Shown: piece by piece, positions 8,569 through 15,272 of the stretch | Layout of the letters: each line of letters begins with the position of its first letter | Position numbering within the stretch: the stretch's first letter is position 1 | Assembly: GCA_046760905.1 (NCBI GenBank) | Contig: JBHIFB010000053.1 | Location: forward strand, 1-19,268 | Direction of reading: 5' to 3' | DNA: 19,268 nucleotides | Source of the DNA: JBHIFB01 sp046760905 | GTDB taxonomy: Bacteria; Gemmatimonadota; CAZMKB01 | Program-made: the position numbers and the translations under genes | Notes under the pieces: model-generated | Databases searched by the model: none | Told to the model about the DNA's origin: nothing | Seen by the model: the letters and a program-made list of their open reading frames with translations, nothing else

Positions 8569-8597
8569 TTGACATACCTGCTGTCTTCTGCTATAAT
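8569..8597 (+). promoter_or_regulatory. Consensus sigma-70 promoter for the propeller gene
   Basis: A perfect TTGACA (8569-8574), 17 bp and a perfect TATAAT (8592-8597). Transcription would begin near 8604, about 44 nt before the ATG at 8648. The Shine-Dalgarno is the GAGGGGAG-type run at about 8635-8643. The full consensus suggests high basal strength, which may need repression. Confidence 0.8.
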
Positions 8598-8647
8598 GTC
8601 AACCGAATAAGATTTCAATCCAACCTGTCCTGATAGAGGGGAGAATC

Positions 8648-10192
8648 ATGCGTTTAATTACGACAGCTGTAATCCTGGCAGCCCTCACCTGCCTCTTCAT
8701 CGAGTTTGCACGATCGGCAAACAAGCACGCGGTGAGATTCAAGCCGCCTCACATCCTCGAATATGTTGAAAGCTCCGGGGGACTCTCTGACCCACAATGG
8801 GAGGGGGGGAGAACCGAGCTCGAGATGGCTGATGTGGATGATGACGGGAACGTTGATATTATCTCGATCGGTGATCACGGCTCTCCATACATCAACACGA
8901 ACGAACACGGCATAATGGTCTATTTCGGGGATGGAGCCGGCTCATGGGAAGTATTCATGAACGGCAATTTTGGATATGGCGGAGTGGCCCTGGGCGATGT
9001 GAACAACGATGGTTACATGGATGCGGGATATGCGATGCATCATAATTATTCCTCGAACGACTTCGGGGATCAGCTCATCGAAGTGGCACTCGGCGATGGG
9101 ACCGGTCAGAACTGGACACCCTGGGACGATGGTCTCGCAACCAACGGAGAATCATGGGGAATGTTCGGCACCGATTTCGCCGATGTCGACAACGATGGGG
9201 ATCTTGATATCGCCTCGAACTCCTTCGGCGCCGGCTCTGGAGTCCACGTCTACCTCAACCAGGGGGACGGCAGCTGGGTCCAGAGCTTCGGATTCCTAGG
9301 TGGTAACTCTACCATGGATCTCGTCTTCGGCGATGTGAACGCTGACGGCAACGCCGATTTTGCCGTTGCCCACGAAGACGGAATGGTATACATCGGGGAC
9401 GGCAGCGGGGGATTCACCCTTGCCGATGGCAACCTGCCGCCACCAGGCTGGGTCGGCCATTATGGACCGGATCTGGGGGATATTAACAACGATGGATACC
9501 AGGATGTTTCATTCGTGAACGAGGATGGCGGAGTCGAGGTCTGGGCATGGGCCGGATCCGACACCTGGACGGATGTATCGGACGGCCTTCCATCAGCCGG
9601 AACATACGAACTTTCCCAGCTCTGCGATATGGATGTGAATGGCACTGTTGACCTTGTCGCAGCCGGTGAGAGAGTTGTCACCGTCTGGAAGGGGGACGGA
9701 ACCGGGAACTGGAATGAAGCGGCCGAGTTCATGATATCGGGCTCTCCGGGTTACTTCAACGCCTTCAGAGTCGGAGCCGATGCCGATAACAACGGTTACC
9801 CTGATATGGTTCTTCTTGACGAGGAAGGTCCCTGGTATAACCGGATAAATCATCTCAGGTTCTACAAGGAATCTTCGATACCTGGCACTCTTTCCATACG
9901 GGTTACCTCGCCCAGGGGGTATGAAACACTGAAGATCGGTTCGGTCAGGTTTATCAGCTGGACCAGCGGTGTTCCCGGAGGTGGGGATTCTTCGGTGGAT
10001 CTTGAGTTCTCTGAGGACGGTCCCACAGGACCCTGGACTCCTGTCGCAGCTGATCTGCCGAATAACGGGAGATTTCAGTGGACGGTGACAGCGGATTCGA
10101 CATCCACTGATTGTTACATCAGGGCGACTGTCACAAGCGGGGAAGAAAGTCGAACCTCGGTGACCACCCTTCCGTTTCAAGTAATAGAATAG
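8648..10192 (+). CDS. Secreted FG-GAP/VCBS beta-propeller protein with C-terminal Ig-like domain
   Basis: 514 residues with a signal peptide at about 1-23 (cleavage near ARSA). Seven Asp-rich calcium-loop motifs of the type DVNNDGYMD occur at about residues 61-70, 117-125, 178-187, 228-237, 277-286, 326-335 (degenerate) and 377-386. That spacing of about 50 residues is expected for a seven-bladed FG-GAP/VCBS propeller stabilised by calcium. A C-terminal beta-sandwich (about 415-514) of the kind found in extracellular adhesins follows. There is no NPFNPAT-type sorting domain at its end, unlike the gene at 18935, so it may be released or held in another way. It is driven by a full-consensus promoter. 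The stop is 9 bp from the left copy of the 226-bp repeat. Likely a surface or secreted binding protein; ligand unknown. Confidence 0.85.
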   Translation: MRLITTAVILAALTCLFIEFARSANKHAVRFKPPHILEYVESSGGLSDPQWEGGRTELEMADVDDDGNVDIISIGDHGSPYINTNEHGIMVYFGDGAGSWEVFMNGNFGYGGVALGDVNNDGYMDAGYAMHHNYSSNDFGDQLIEVALGDGTGQNWTPWDDGLATNGESWGMFGTDFADVDNDGDLDIASNSFGAGSGVHVYLNQGDGSWVQSFGFLGGNSTMDLVFGDVNADGNADFAVAHEDGMVYIGDGSGGFTLADGNLPPPGWVGHYGPDLGDINNDGYQDVSFVNEDGGVEVWAWAGSDTWTDVSDGLPSAGTYELSQLCDMDVNGTVDLVAAGERVVTVWKGDGTGNWNEAAEFMISGSPGYFNAFRVGADADNNGYPDMVLLDEEGPWYNRINHLRFYKESSIPGTLSIRVTSPRGYETLKIGSVRFISWTSGVPGGGDSSVDLEFSEDGPTGPWTPVAADLPNNGRFQWTVTADSTSTDCYIRATVTSGEESRTSVTTLPFQVIE

Positions 10193-10201
10193 AAAGGTGA
10201 A

Positions 10202-10427
10202 TCAGGATCCCGTGTTCTGATTCCAGAATCTCTGGAAGGCATTTTCCCAGTGCCTCTCCTCGGCAAGCCTTCTTGATTCAGCCGACATTCGATTCCTGAG
10301 GGACGGGGATTTCAGGATCTCCTGGATGGCCTGGGCGAAGGCGTCGGCGTTCATAGAGGGTGTTACGATCCCGCTCACATCCGGCTTTATAACCTCCTGT
10401 GCGCCTCCCGCATCAGTGACCACCGCC
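10202..10427. repeat. Left copy of a 226-bp perfect direct repeat
   Basis: Identical base for base to 12864-13089 (offset 2662). The identity begins at the stop codon of the PHP-GT4 reading frame and ends abruptly at 10427, where this copy continues into unrelated sequence. Confidence 0.97.
10202..10427 (-). pseudogene. Duplicated 3'-end fragment of the PHP-GT4 glycosyltransferase gene
   Basis: On the minus strand this encodes the last 74 residues of the fusion protein at 12864-15272, from AVVTDAGG to the C-terminus, with no change. Its final C together with the next two inserted bases forms an ATG (10429-10427), so a 75-codon frame exists by accident; upstream the frame soon meets a stop. 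Lacking the rest of the GT4 domain, the fragment cannot be catalytic. It marks the boundary of the duplicated or inserted segment. Confidence 0.9.
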
Positions 10428-10429
10428 AT

Positions 10430-10879
10430 GCATTTACCTTGAAGGGGAGATGGATGTGAGGATCAGCGTGCCTGATGACACTTTGTCTGACAGCGGAACT
10501 TCTGGGACGCAGCATGTGATGATCATCACGCAAATAGATCGCTGTATCGCCCGTTATCGTGACACCTGAACTTGAAAGGATAATTTAAACCATTAATGTA
10601 TCTTTACACCTACCTCGAAAGAAGCACCTCCATCTCTATTGTATTAGTTTGGAAATTACATAAGAGTTGGTATCTTTGTGTCTTGATCATCTTGACAAAT
10701 CCCTGGTCCCAGAATAAGTTTAAAAAAATTTAAATCGGGCGTGCGTTTTTCATTTTGAATTATCGTCTGTGTACCGTATTCATAAGACCAGAATCTACTA
10801 TGCGTAGATACTGTCCCGAGAACAGGAAATTTATACTACCAATCAGTCTGGATTAAATTGAAAAAAGGGGAGCTATGCT
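10430..10879. other. Non-coding stretch at the left end of the cytochrome insert
   Basis: About 450 bp without a supported gene. A 37-codon frame from a GTG at 10456 has a plausible Shine-Dalgarno but no other support. The stretch from about 10560 is visibly A/T-rich compared with its surroundings. It contains a possible promoter (10692-10720) and a short hairpin (ATCTAC / GTAGAT, 10793-10809) upstream of the cytochrome gene. Confidence 0.5.
10692..10720 (+). promoter_or_regulatory. Possible sigma-70 promoter for the cytochrome module
   Basis: A perfect TTGACA (10692-10697), 17 bp, then TAAGTT (10715-10720), which matches TATAAT only at the three most conserved positions. It would give a leader of about 150 nt before the cytochrome start. 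Weaker than the other promoters in this window. Confidence 0.4.
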
Positions 10880-11194
10880 ATGAAATGGCTGCTTTGCATC
10901 GGTTTGTTTAGTTTGTTCTTTCTCATGGTCACATCGACTGCCAGGACAGGAGATGTCGAGGCGGGAAAAGCAAAATCAACCAGCTGCGTGGCCTGTCACG
11001 GCAAGAGCGGAATCTCTAAAATGTCCTCATCTCCCAATCTGGCAGGTCAGCAGGAACAATATCTTGTCAGTGCCATGAAAAGCTACCGTGACAGTACTCG
11101 TGAAAATTCAATAATGACGCCTTTGATGCAGTCGTTGTCAGATGAAGACATCGAAAACATCGCAAGTTATTACGCCAGTCTCAGCTGCAAGTAA
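10880..11194 (+). CDS. Small periplasmic class I cytochrome c (c553/c4-like)
   Basis: 104 residues with a signal peptide (about 1-21) and one haem-binding CVACH motif (C36-H40). The later PNLAGQ...YL...M pattern is typical of short c553/c4-type cytochromes; a Met near 79-83 is the likely sixth ligand, and the C-terminal helix is LSDEDIENIASYYASL. GGGGAG at 10867-10872 lies 7 nt before the ATG. The protein would be a soluble periplasmic electron shuttle. It precedes the porin-cytochrome fusion by 168 bp on the same strand, as expected if it takes electrons from that outer-membrane protein. It lies inside the segment bracketed by the 226-bp direct repeat. Exact subclass uncertain; c-type haem binding is clear. 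Confidence 0.9.
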   Translation: MKWLLCIGLFSLFFLMVTSTARTGDVEAGKAKSTSCVACHGKSGISKMSSSPNLAGQQEQYLVSAMKSYRDSTRENSIMTPLMQSLSDEDIENIASYYASLSCK

Positions 11195-11202
11195 TTGGAA
11201 GA

Positions 11203-11239
11203 TCCCTCGATGCCTCTCTAAAGGCAGTATCGATCGGGA
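11203..11239 (+). repeat. Hairpin between the cytochrome and cytochrome-porin genes
   Basis: Outer arms TCCCTCGAT (11203-11211) and ATCGA-TC-GGGA (11229-11239, two-base bulge) enclose a second stem GCCT/AGGC (11212-11215 with 11222-11225). No T-run follows, so it is not a standard intrinsic terminator. It could stabilise the upstream mRNA or tune the ratio of the two proteins. Downstream lie an orphan AAGGAGGT (11281-11288) with no start codon at working distance and a second inverted pair (GTCGGA 11312-11317, TCCGAC 11335-11340). Confidence 0.4.
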
Positions 11240-11362
11240 CCTGAAAAGACAAGAAACACCCTGATCCTTAAAGGATTTGAAAGGAGGTAAAACGAGGTCA
11301 GGCGGATCGCAGTCGGATAAGGAATGGATCTCTGTCCGACAGGAACCTGAAGGAGGGAAGTC

Positions 11363-12610
11363 ATGAAACGGATTTTCAAGAGACTCGTGATCACTCTGTT
11401 TGTCTTCATTGTTGGTTACATTCTGGTTCAAAGCGAGGCTCAGGCCACCTCGGGTTTCGCTCGAAAATACGGTCTCTCCTGCAATACCTGCCACAGTGTC
11501 AGCTTTCCCCGACTCAACTTCTACGGGGAGAAATTCATGCGGAACGGCTTCCAGCTTCCTGACACCCAGGATGGTTCCACAACAGGTAAAAAGGTGATCT
11601 CTGATGACCTTACTCTGGACGATAAGCTTGGAGACTATGTAGGTGTTAGGGGTAAAATCAGGATCTTCGAAAACCAGGAGAATGATTCAAATGGTAATCC
11701 GATAGCCTCAACTGTGGGCAGCACAATTTTCGGTGCTTTCTTCGCCTCCGGAACAATTGCCGAAAACATGCCGTTCTGGATGGAATTCGAGACCAACACA
11801 GGCAATGGTGAAACCGAGCTCCACAATTACTTCGTGGGCTGGACTAATGTCAACGGCACCAGCATGGCCAACTTCAGGGTCGGGGGTTTCACTCCCACCG
11901 AATGGACATCATTTTCCGACCAGAAGCGAGCTCTGGATGGTCCCAACTCCCACCCGGGAGCATTCCGACCAAGTAAATTTTCAAAGACCGGTACCAATCC
12001 CTACAACCTCCGTACTACCACCGCTATCGAATATTATGGTTACAGAGGTCCGGGTTTCTGGGCGGTGGGAATAGCCGACGAAATGGGAGGAAATTACCAC
12101 GCAAGTTCATCAGCTAACACTTACAAGGATTTCTATCTGGTTCTGCGAGGTGAGGTTCCCGAAGGAGAGGCCGCCGGCAGTTCCGTCTCATTCCTAGTCT
12201 ATCGGGCCAACAACGGAGCTCCAACCGACGGGACCTCCGACGGAGAGTACACTGTCTTCGACATATCGGGCAATCTGCGCATGGGACCGTTGGACGTTTT
12301 TGGTGCTTATGTCTGGGACAGTGACCGCGTGATAGGTACGGGGACCAGTGATAACAAAGGCATCTCCGTCGAGGGTGACTTTGAGATAATGCCTGGCTGC
12401 CTCGGGATCCTGAGATACGATACTTTCGACGATGGTTCGGTCACGAGCGGGGATTCGAGAACGACTGCGGTGACTCCGGCATTCGTCTACGCTCCGAGAC
12501 AGAACCTGAAGGTGACGGCATCCTACACCATTGACATTTCCGACGACACAGCCGGGGATTTCGGGGAAAGGAACAATATATTCGACGTTGAAACTCAGTT
12601 CATGTTCTGA
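11363..12610 (+). CDS. Cyc2-like monoheme cytochrome-porin fusion (outer membrane)
   Basis: 415 residues with a strong Shine-Dalgarno (AAGGAGG) 6 nt before the ATG. A signal peptide (about 1-28, cleavage after AQA) is followed at once by a haem c motif CNTCH (C40-H44) within GFARKYGLSCNTCHSVSFPR and then LNFYGEKFMRNGF. This closely follows the pattern FAR.TG..C..CH...P.L..FGR.FK..GY of Cyc2. The rest (about 90-415) is an all-beta region with alternating hydrophobic residues, aromatic girdles and a terminal Phe (TQFMF), as in an outer-membrane barrel of about 16 strands. Cyc2 oxidises extracellular Fe(II) and passes electrons inward through a haem plugging the barrel. Architecture, length and neighbouring periplasmic cytochrome agree, but related cytochrome-barrel families exist and the substrate is an inference. 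The C-terminal barrel alone would be unassignable. Confidence 0.78.
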   Translation: MKRIFKRLVITLFVFIVGYILVQSEAQATSGFARKYGLSCNTCHSVSFPRLNFYGEKFMRNGFQLPDTQDGSTTGKKVISDDLTLDDKLGDYVGVRGKIRIFENQENDSNGNPIASTVGSTIFGAFFASGTIAENMPFWMEFETNTGNGETELHNYFVGWTNVNGTSMANFRVGGFTPTEWTSFSDQKRALDGPNSHPGAFRPSKFSKTGTNPYNLRTTTAIEYYGYRGPGFWAVGIADEMGGNYHASSSANTYKDFYLVLRGEVPEGEAAGSSVSFLVYRANNGAPTDGTSDGEYTVFDISGNLRMGPLDVFGAYVWDSDRVIGTGTSDNKGISVEGDFEIMPGCLGILRYDTFDDGSVTSGDSRTTAVTPAFVYAPRQNLKVTASYTIDISDDTAGDFGERNNIFDVETQFMF

Positions 12611-12731
12611 TTTTCAGATTATACCTCATGAGCTCATTGCTCATCTAATCACACAAGTACCTGACGACGGAGAGCATACAACACGATATGCTGGACTCCA
12701 TCCGAATCGTACACGCGGGATGAGGTGAAAG

Positions 12732-12857
12732 ATGTCGACAGCCTTTGCCGTCGATACCAAAATCAGCCCTTCAGCCCTCACTCCTTCACATGGCAAGGGC
12801 GTTCGAATTACCTTAGCCAATAAGAGTTCAGCTAAATTGTTCGTTGACGGACAATGA
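12732..12857 (+). CDS. Possible small protein of 41 residues at the right end of the insert
   Basis: ATG at 12732, stop TGA at 12855. A good Shine-Dalgarno (GAGGTGA, 12722-12728) places GAGG 6 nt before the ATG, and the frame is closed by a stop just upstream, so this ATG is the natural start. The product has no Cys and no membrane helix; its second half (VRITLANKSSAKLFVDGQ) reads like a beta-strand-rich protein. It ends 6 bp before the right copy of the 226-bp repeat and overlaps a hairpin. It follows the porin-cytochrome gene by 121 bp. It could be genuine, a truncated relic or chance; I recognise no family. Confidence 0.3.
   Translation: MSTAFAVDTKISPSALTPSHGKGVRITLANKSSAKLFVDGQ
12837..12854 (-). 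terminator. Possible terminator of the PHP-GT4 operon
   Basis: TTGTCCG, loop TCAA, CGAACAA on the minus strand: a 7-bp stem with one wobble pair, followed by TTTAG, starting about 10 nt beyond the PHP-GT4 stop. The T-run is short, so termination would be weak. The left repeat copy lacks this hairpin. Confidence 0.3.
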
Positions 12858-12863
12858 TCACTG

Positions 12864-13089
12864 TCAGGATCCCGTGTTCTGATTCCAGAATCTCTGGAAG
12901 GCATTTTCCCAGTGCCTCTCCTCGGCAAGCCTTCTTGATTCAGCCGACATTCGATTCCTGAGGGACGGGGATTTCAGGATCTCCTGGATGGCCTGGGCGA
13001 AGGCGTCGGCGTTCATAGAGGGTGTTACGATCCCGCTCACATCCGGCTTTATAACCTCCTGTGCGCCTCCCGCATCAGTGACCACCGCC
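12864..13089. repeat. Right copy of the 226-bp perfect direct repeat (within the PHP-GT4 gene)
   Basis: Identical to 10202-10427. This copy is continuous with the complete PHP-GT4 gene and forms its last 74 codons plus the stop. Confidence 0.97.
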
Positions 13090-15272
13090 GGAAGCCCCGA
13101 GGCCTGTGCCTCAAGAACCGCATTCCCGTATGTGTCTGTAGTGCTAGGGAAGACGAATATGTCCGAGGAGGCGTAGGCGCTTGTGAGATCATCTCCTTCG
13201 AGTGCTCCTGTGAAAAGGACGCTCTCTCCTTCAAGGATGGTCTCGAGCTCTTCTCTATAAGGCCCTTCCCCCACAACAACGAGCAGGATATCATCGCGGT
13301 CCTTGGCCAGTTTCTTATATGAACGGGCAAGAATGTCAAGGTTCTTCTCTTTCACAACCCTTCCAACATAGAGAAGCTTTATCTCGTTGTCACAGTTCCA
13401 TCTGTGCCAGAAGGAAATGTCCCTGTTCTTCGGTGTGAAGGCGTCGATGTCGACCGCTTTCGGAAAAATCCGCATCTTTTTCGGTTCGAAGCCGTGTTCT
13501 ATCAGGTACGACCTGTAATAATCGGAAGCGATGTATATCGTGTCCATGCTGTTGTAGAACCAGGATATATATCGCCATGCGATCTTTTCGAACGTCTCGT
13601 TCTCCGTATGGATTTTCACGTACAACGGAATGTCCGTGTGGAAGATGCCCGATGTTTTGATATCCAGAACCTTGCTTGCAAGGAGTGCGGAAAGCCCGAC
13701 CGGCCCGGGGGTGCTGATTACGAGCCTTGTGAAACCTTCTACCTCGCAGTGCCTCATTATCTCTAGCCAGGATGGAAATGGTATCTTCTGATATTCGCTT
13801 CCCGGTATGCTGAACGTCCCGAGAGGCGGGAAATTCCTGTGGTTTACATCCAAATCTAAACTCCCCTCGCAGGAACAGACCACCTGAATTTCTTTCCCGA
13901 ACTCCATAGCCTCCTTCGCCATGCGCTTAATCGTGACCGTAACGCCATTCAACTCACTGAATGTGTCGGTGAACCAGCCGATTTTATCCTCCCTGTGCTC
14001 CCAGTCGATGTTGAAATTCTCCGCGATGTTTCTCAGCAGGTCCCTGTCTTTATTCTGATGGGAAGAAGCGATCATATAGGGAACCAGCAAGGTGAAAAGA
14101 GAAGACATGGAACCCACAGCACTGATACTCTCGCTCAGATGACCCATAAGGAATTTGTAACCGAAGTCATGAAGCAGACGCTGGAACAGGTTGTTCGAGA
14201 GCCTTGTCACGGTGTCGAATACTCGATCGTTTAGTTCTGAGAATTCATCGTTTCCCCTCAATTTTGGCGGCTTATTCCAGATTTCTCCATAAAGGTCTTT
14301 CACATCCGAGATAGAAAGCAATGTGTCGTCCTCTCTACCTTTCTTCCCCTTAAGCCCCACTTTCGAGGCGATGAATCTCGCCCCGTCTTTCAGGGAAAAC
14401 CTCACGGCATCCTCGCCGAGGATCTTTCTGGTTATATAGCCTGCGGTGAGAAGCTCAGAGCTCTTCGGTGTATTTTTGAACACCTTGTCCTTCAGGAAGT
14501 GGTAACAGCCATGATAGATACTGTGAGCCAGGCTCGTTGAAGTTCCATCCACCCCCCCAACTTTTACTGAGTAACGAGTGAGCCCCTTCAGGAAACTTTC
14601 CGCATCAGAGGCTCCCTCCACAGAAGTCCAGGTCGAACCAAGGAGGAGCCCCGTGTGATCATCGGATCCTCCGGTTATTCCCCTCCTCCAGGGCCTCTTT
14701 CCCACGGGTGTAATTTCATGCTTCTCGGCGAGCTGCTCCATTAACTCCGTTGTCATCCCCTCCAGGAGGAGGGATATCAGCCGGTTGAATGTTCTGGCTC
14801 TCCCTCCGTTTATCTGTTCGAAGTTCTCGAAAAGAAGCAGAAGTCTCTCAATATGGGAAGCATCGAGTATCCCGTTCAACCTGAAAAGCGGGTGTGCTAC
14901 CGAGTGGGCGATTGAGTTTATGTATAGATAGTAACTCAGCTCGTATATGTTCTCCTTCAACTTGAGAAGATCTCTGTGTATGTCCTCATTTATGTTGAAA
15001 ACTAGTATGTGGACCTTGCAGCCATCTTCCGGGAAGAAACAGCTTAGCTCTTCGCTTATGAATACATCCCTGTTGTGTGCGATCTGGAGCACACCTTCTA
15101 TAGTGTCATGGTCGGTGATTGTGACAAGATCCATTCCTCTCGACTTCAATCGAGCGTAAAGCTCCTCGGGTTCGGTATAGCTCTCCCTCGCACCGATCAG
15201 TTTGAGATAGAACTGGCTCGGCCTGTTCGAGAATTTTGAATGACAGTGAAGATCGGCATAACATTCCATCAT
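12864..15272 (-). CDS. PHP-domain / GT4 glycosyltransferase fusion protein
   Basis: 802 residues, no signal peptide. The N-terminal PHP (polymerase and histidinol phosphatase) metal-hydrolase domain (about 1-215) has an apparently complete metal site: DLHCHS (H9, H11), TDHD (54-56), E74/E75, H88, H123/H127 and GGSDDHTG (D204, H206). A largely helical middle part (about 215-430) has no match I know. The C-terminal GT4 (GT-B fold) domain (about 455-800) shows YVGRVVKEKN (635-644), VVGEGP (666-671) and TDTYGNAVLEAQASGLP (712-728), where D713-x7-E721 stands in for the usual E-x7-E. It resembles enzymes that transfer sugars to diacylglycerol or inositol lipids. The start overlaps the stop of the preceding GT4 gene (ATGA), so the two are coupled. 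PHP-GT4 fusions are known but little studied; the PHP part may remove a phosphate from, or proofread, the acceptor. Substrates cannot be read from sequence. Confidence 0.88.
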   Translation of the reverse strand: MMECYADLHCHSKFSNRPSQFYLKLIGARESYTEPEELYARLKSRGMDLVTITDHDTIEGVLQIAHNRDVFISEELSCFFPEDGCKVHILVFNINEDIHRDLLKLKENIYELSYYLYINSIAHSVAHPLFRLNGILDASHIERLLLLFENFEQINGGRARTFNRLISLLLEGMTTELMEQLAEKHEITPVGKRPWRRGITGGSDDHTGLLLGSTWTSVEGASDAESFLKGLTRYSVKVGGVDGTSTSLAHSIYHGCYHFLKDKVFKNTPKSSELLTAGYITRKILGEDAVRFSLKDGARFIASKVGLKGKKGREDDTLLSISDVKDLYGEIWNKPPKLRGNDEFSELNDRVFDTVTRLSNNLFQRLLHDFGYKFLMGHLSESISAVGSMSSLFTLLVPYMIASSHQNKDRDLLRNIAENFNIDWEHREDKIGWFTDTFSELNGVTVTIKRMAKEAMEFGKEIQVVCSCEGSLDLDVNHRNFPPLGTFSIPGSEYQKIPFPSWLEIMRHCEVEGFTRLVISTPGPVGLSALLASKVLDIKTSGIFHTDIPLYVKIHTENETFEKIAWRYISWFYNSMDTIYIASDYYRSYLIEHGFEPKKMRIFPKAVDIDAFTPKNRDISFWHRWNCDNEIKLLYVGRVVKEKNLDILARSYKKLAKDRDDILLVVVGEGPYREELETILEGESVLFTGALEGDDLTSAYASSDIFVFPSTTDTYGNAVLEAQASGLPAVVTDAGGAQEVIKPDVSGIVTPSMNADAFAQAIQEILKSPSLRNRMSAESRRLAEERHWENAFQRFWNQNTGS

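Larger units (their letters stand above)
8226..8647. other. Divergent regulatory region without genes
   Basis: About 420 bp between the minus-strand beta-helix gene and the plus-strand propeller gene. It contains a strong sigma-70 promoter for each direction, the two Shine-Dalgarno sites and a perfect 12-bp palindrome at 8528-8556. The middle (about 8370-8525) shows no convincing coding frame. Confidence 0.6.

Noticed and set aside
9250..10180. Long minus-strand frames opposite the propeller gene
   Set aside because: They are shadows of the well-supported plus-strand gene and lack ribosome sites and motifs.
10456..10569. 37-codon frame from GTG near the left insert junction
   Set aside because: The Shine-Dalgarno is acceptable but nothing else supports coding; unlike the 12732 frame it has a GTG start and no protein-like feature.
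12641..12928. 95-codon minus-strand frame across the right repeat junction
   Set aside because: It runs out of frame with the PHP-GT4 gene inside the repeat and shows the Arg/Ser/Pro-rich composition of a shadow frame.
10202..13089. Classical transposon or insertion sequence
   Set aside because: No transposase, no integrase, no terminal inverted repeats at 10428 or 12863, and 226 bp is far too long for a target-site duplication.
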